The translations under genes were made by a program, and so were the position numbers. The notes below the pieces were generated by a model, which saw only the letters and a list, made by a program, of their open reading frames with translations, was not told where the DNA came from and did not search any database. Below are positions 61,662 through 64,000 of a stretch of 64,000 bases of DNA, piece after piece. Each line of letters opens with the position of its first letter. Positions within the stretch are counted from its first letter, which is position 1. The stretch spans positions 46,312 to 110,311 of the forward strand of contig CANQBM010000006.1 of NCBI GenBank assembly GCA_947589575.1, read 5' to 3'. The DNA comes from an uncultured Clostridia bacterium. Lineage in GTDB: Bacteria > Bacillota > Clostridia > Oscillospirales > Acutalibacteraceae.

Positions 61662-62788
61662 ATGCCATACACAAAAAAATTCAAAGAGGATATCGTTATA
61701 AGATATTCAAATGGGGAATCAGTACGCGATTTGTCCTTATCAACTGGAGTTAGTGTCAGCACGATATACAGTTGGATTAAGAACTCTGTCGGTATTGTTC
61801 CTGTAGTAGGTTTTCAAAAAACGATACATGAGCAGGAAAAGAAAATTAATCGGTTTGAGAAGATGATAAAAATTATACATAATGCCGAATTTTTCAAAGA
61901 AATTCCATTATCAGAAAAACTATCAGTTATTGATGAAGTTTGGGAAGAATATGGAATTAACATTTCTTGCGATGCTTTAGATGTTGCAAGAGGTACATTT
62001 CATAATCATCAAAAACGAGGTAAGGGCAAAAACTATTTGCACGAAAAGCGTAAGAAAGAATTGTTGCCTGAAATTCAAAAAATAGATCAAGAGTTTCACC
62101 ATATTTATGGTGCAAATAAAATAACTGCTGAACTAAAGAATCGTGGATTTAATGCAAGCAAAAATACTATTCTTAAAATTATGGAAGAAGAGCATATTCG
62201 CAGTTTAAGAATGGATAAAAACTATCACGCATTTCTAAATAATGAAAAGAAGAATGTGCTGAATAGAAAATTTGATATGGATAAGCCTAATCAGGCTTGG
62301 GTGAGTGATGTTACATATTTACAGATTGATGATAAACATCCGAAATGTTATTTCCTATGCGTCATAATGGATTTGTATTCAAGAAAAATAATTGCTCATT
62401 CTGTAGGCGAAAGCAACAGCAAGAGATTGATAAATCTGACACTTAAGAAAGCAGTCGAAGTGCGCGGTGTTCATAAAAATTTAGTATTTCATAGTGACAG
62501 AGGTTCTAACTACACATCTAAATCATTCGGTGACTTAATAAATGAGTATGGCTTTATACAATCATTTTCAAAACCGGGACACCGTATGATAATGCAGTAA
62601 TAGAGTCATTCTTCCAAAACTTCAAAATAGAATGTTTTAACCATTATTTCAATATAAAATCTAAAAAAGAATTGATAAATATTGTAGATGAATATGTCAA
62701 TTTTTATAACATTAAAAGGTCGCATTCATATTTGAACTATGTATCACCGAATCAGTATGAGGAAAGGTATTTTAATAAACAAATATAA
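61662..62788 (+). pseudogene. IS3-type transposase, frameshifted near the end
   Basis: N-terminal HTH (KFKEDIVIRYSNGESVRDLSL) followed by a DDE integrase core: Asp in WVSDVTYLQ, Asp in HSDRGSNYTS, and Glu in NAVIESFF, which lies in the +1 frame. After SFSKPG the listed frame ends in HRMIMQ stop. Adding one base near 62,580 restores TPYDNAVIESFFQNF and runs to a TAA at 62,788. It is therefore a single-base deletion after acquisition. Terminal inverted repeats were not recognised. Start chosen at MPYTKK, nine bases after AGGAGG. Confidence 0.8.
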
Positions 62789-62834
62789 ATATTCAAATTT
62801 TGTGTTACTTTTACTGTTTTTCGACACATTGATA

Positions 62835-63743
62835 TTAGAAGGATAAATCCATCTTATTTCTTGGATGTTTTGACTCTAATATCTCACGGGTTTTGTTTGT
62901 GCTTATATGAGTATAAATCTGTGTGGTCGATATAGAACTATGTCCAAGAAATTGCTGAATATATCTTATATCTACATCTTCATTATGTAGTTCGGTTGCG
63001 AAAGTATGCCTGAACATATGTGGTGTAATATGCAATGGTGCGCCAACAACATTTGCATAATCATTAACCATATATCGTATAGACTGCTCAGATAAGCGAT
63101 TGCCTATTCTGTTTACAAAAAGGTAATCTAATTTATATGAGCGAACAGTTAGGTAATTTCTTATCGTATTGCAAAGAATATCAGTTATACACATTATTCG
63201 TTCTTTTGAACCTTTTCCAAAAATGCGGATTGTGTTATCGCCAAAATTGATGTTGGCAGATTTTAATTGAGAAATCTCTGAGACTCTCATACCGGTTGAA
63301 AATAATAATTCAAGAACAACAATGTTTCGTAGCGTTACTTCTTTCTGATATTTTGTAACAGCAATAGAATGTTGTTTATATGCATAAGTAAGCATTTCTT
63401 GAACACAGTTCAGCGGTATTGTTCTCGGCAGTTCTAAAGGTTCTTTGTATTTCAAAATAATCTTGTGGAATGGGTTGGAATCTATAATGTCCTCAATTTC
63501 CATATATCTATAAAATGCTTTGACACAAGCAATCTTTCTTTTTGCACTTTTAGGTTTGTACTGTTTATGCAGCATATTGATATATGCGTTAAGCTCGTTT
63601 TTATCAAAGCAATTACGCTGATTCATAAAATCACAAAACTGTTTCAAATCAATTTTATATGCCTTGAGAGTTAAATCACTTAAGCCTTTCAAGGACTTGC
63701 ACACAATCAAATATTTGTCCTTTTCGTCAACTAAATTAAACAT
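62835..63743 (-). CDS. XerC/D-like tyrosine recombinase
   Basis: About 302 residues from the ATG with GGAGG upstream; the track start is 99 bases earlier without support. Catalytic residues are visible: Arg in STGMRVSEISQL, Lys in GKGSKERI, HxxR in PHMFRHTFAT, and GHSSISTTQIYTH with Tyr. The N-terminal SAM-like domain is typical (LTLKAYKIDLKQFCDFM). It resembles XerC/D-type and IS-linked recombinases more than the tRNA-integrases of A and B. It may belong to a third element. It lies convergent with the transposase. Confidence 0.88.
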   Translation of the reverse strand: MFNLVDEKDKYLIVCKSLKGLSDLTLKAYKIDLKQFCDFMNQRNCFDKNELNAYINMLHKQYKPKSAKRKIACVKAFYRYMEIEDIIDSNPFHKIILKYKEPLELPRTIPLNCVQEMLTYAYKQHSIAVTKYQKEVTLRNIVVLELLFSTGMRVSEISQLKSANINFGDNTIRIFGKGSKERIMCITDILCNTIRNYLTVRSYKLDYLFVNRIGNRLSEQSIRYMVNDYANVVGAPLHITPHMFRHTFATELHNEDVDIRYIQQFLGHSSISTTQIYTHISTNKTREILESKHPRNKMDLSF

Positions 63744-64000
63744 AAAAAATCCTCCGTAAAATGATGATTTCATTATGACGGAGAATGATGTAAAAGTCGA
63801 TTGAAAACTACAGATATTTGATAAAAGTGTGCAATTTTGCACGATTTTTATGCATTTTTGCAGGCTGTATTGATTTTATTGTCATTTTATGATAGTAAAA
63901 AATAGAGAAATTATATTATTAAGTAAAGGATAATCAGTAATTATCTAACTGCTATGAGATTGTTGTATTTATGTAAGTAGAAATATATTTTCTTAATTTA
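63744..64000. other. Window end, no recognised feature
   Basis: Upstream region of the recombinase, AT-rich, without an ORF or att copy. Confidence 0.4.

Noticed and set aside
61560-62834. Terminal inverted repeats of an intact IS3 element
   Set aside because: No matching ends could be paired around the transposase, so exact IS borders are not claimed.

Overview
This window looks like a chromosome segment of an anaerobic, gut-type Clostridia, most likely Oscillospiraceae/Ruminococcus-like. The reasons are spore-coat genes (cotJA-cotJB), moderately AT-rich DNA with strong AGGAGG-type ribosome sites, large secreted proteins with transglutaminase, Fn3, cohesin and dockerin domains, a sulfatase and several glycosidases. 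The genus is inferred, not proven. All coordinates come from reading the sequence and the supplied ORF track; no database search was run.

Bases 1-35,555 are ordinary chromosome. In order they hold: a flavin-reductase (rubredoxin-type) gene cut by the window edge, a DMT permease, dUTPase and a lone MazF; cotJA-cotJB; a D-Ala-D-Ala carboxypeptidase; a large transglutaminase/Fn3 surface protein; a lipase-like hydrolase and MscL; an RNA-modification operon (trmN6-rsmI-radical SAM); a polar amino-acid ABC transporter; a probable structured small RNA; a PurF-like protein without the glutaminase cysteine; an ECF sigma operon; a GH18 lipoprotein; a condensation-domain acyltransferase pair; and a long leftward set of catabolic genes (oxidoreductase, SGNH esterase, HAD, Nudix, a broken lipase, sulfatase, MBL hydrolase, GH36, GH2, phosphoesterase). 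A tRNA-Ala, a 48-codon gene and a pyrophosphatase-like gene follow.

From 36,711 the window becomes accessory DNA. An intact tRNA-Gln(CTG) is followed by element A (36,785-53,463), which ends in a perfect 44-bp copy of the tRNA 3' half. Element A carries a leftward backbone (mobC, relaxase with a nested out-of-frame gene, xis, integrase), an oriT-like region, a HEPN/SEC-C protein next to the left end, and on the right a second integrase bracketed by 13-bp inverted repeats followed by two very large surface proteins with cohesin and dockerin modules. Element B starts directly at the second att copy and repeats the same backbone order with a different relaxase. Its integrase is frameshifted and its zinc-ribbon gene carries an internal stop. 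Its cargo is crcB on the left and a three-gene membrane-protein plus two-TIR operon on the right. A frameshifted IS3-type transposase and a XerC/D-like recombinase lie beyond; the right end of element B is not visible.

The best candidates for undescribed biology are the membrane-protein/TIR/TIR operon (59,579-61,417), a possible invertible switch ahead of the cohesin-stalk gene (44,114-45,500), the cohesin-stalk plus dockerin protein pair itself, the HEPN/SEC-C protein beside attL, and the nested gene inside the relaxase.
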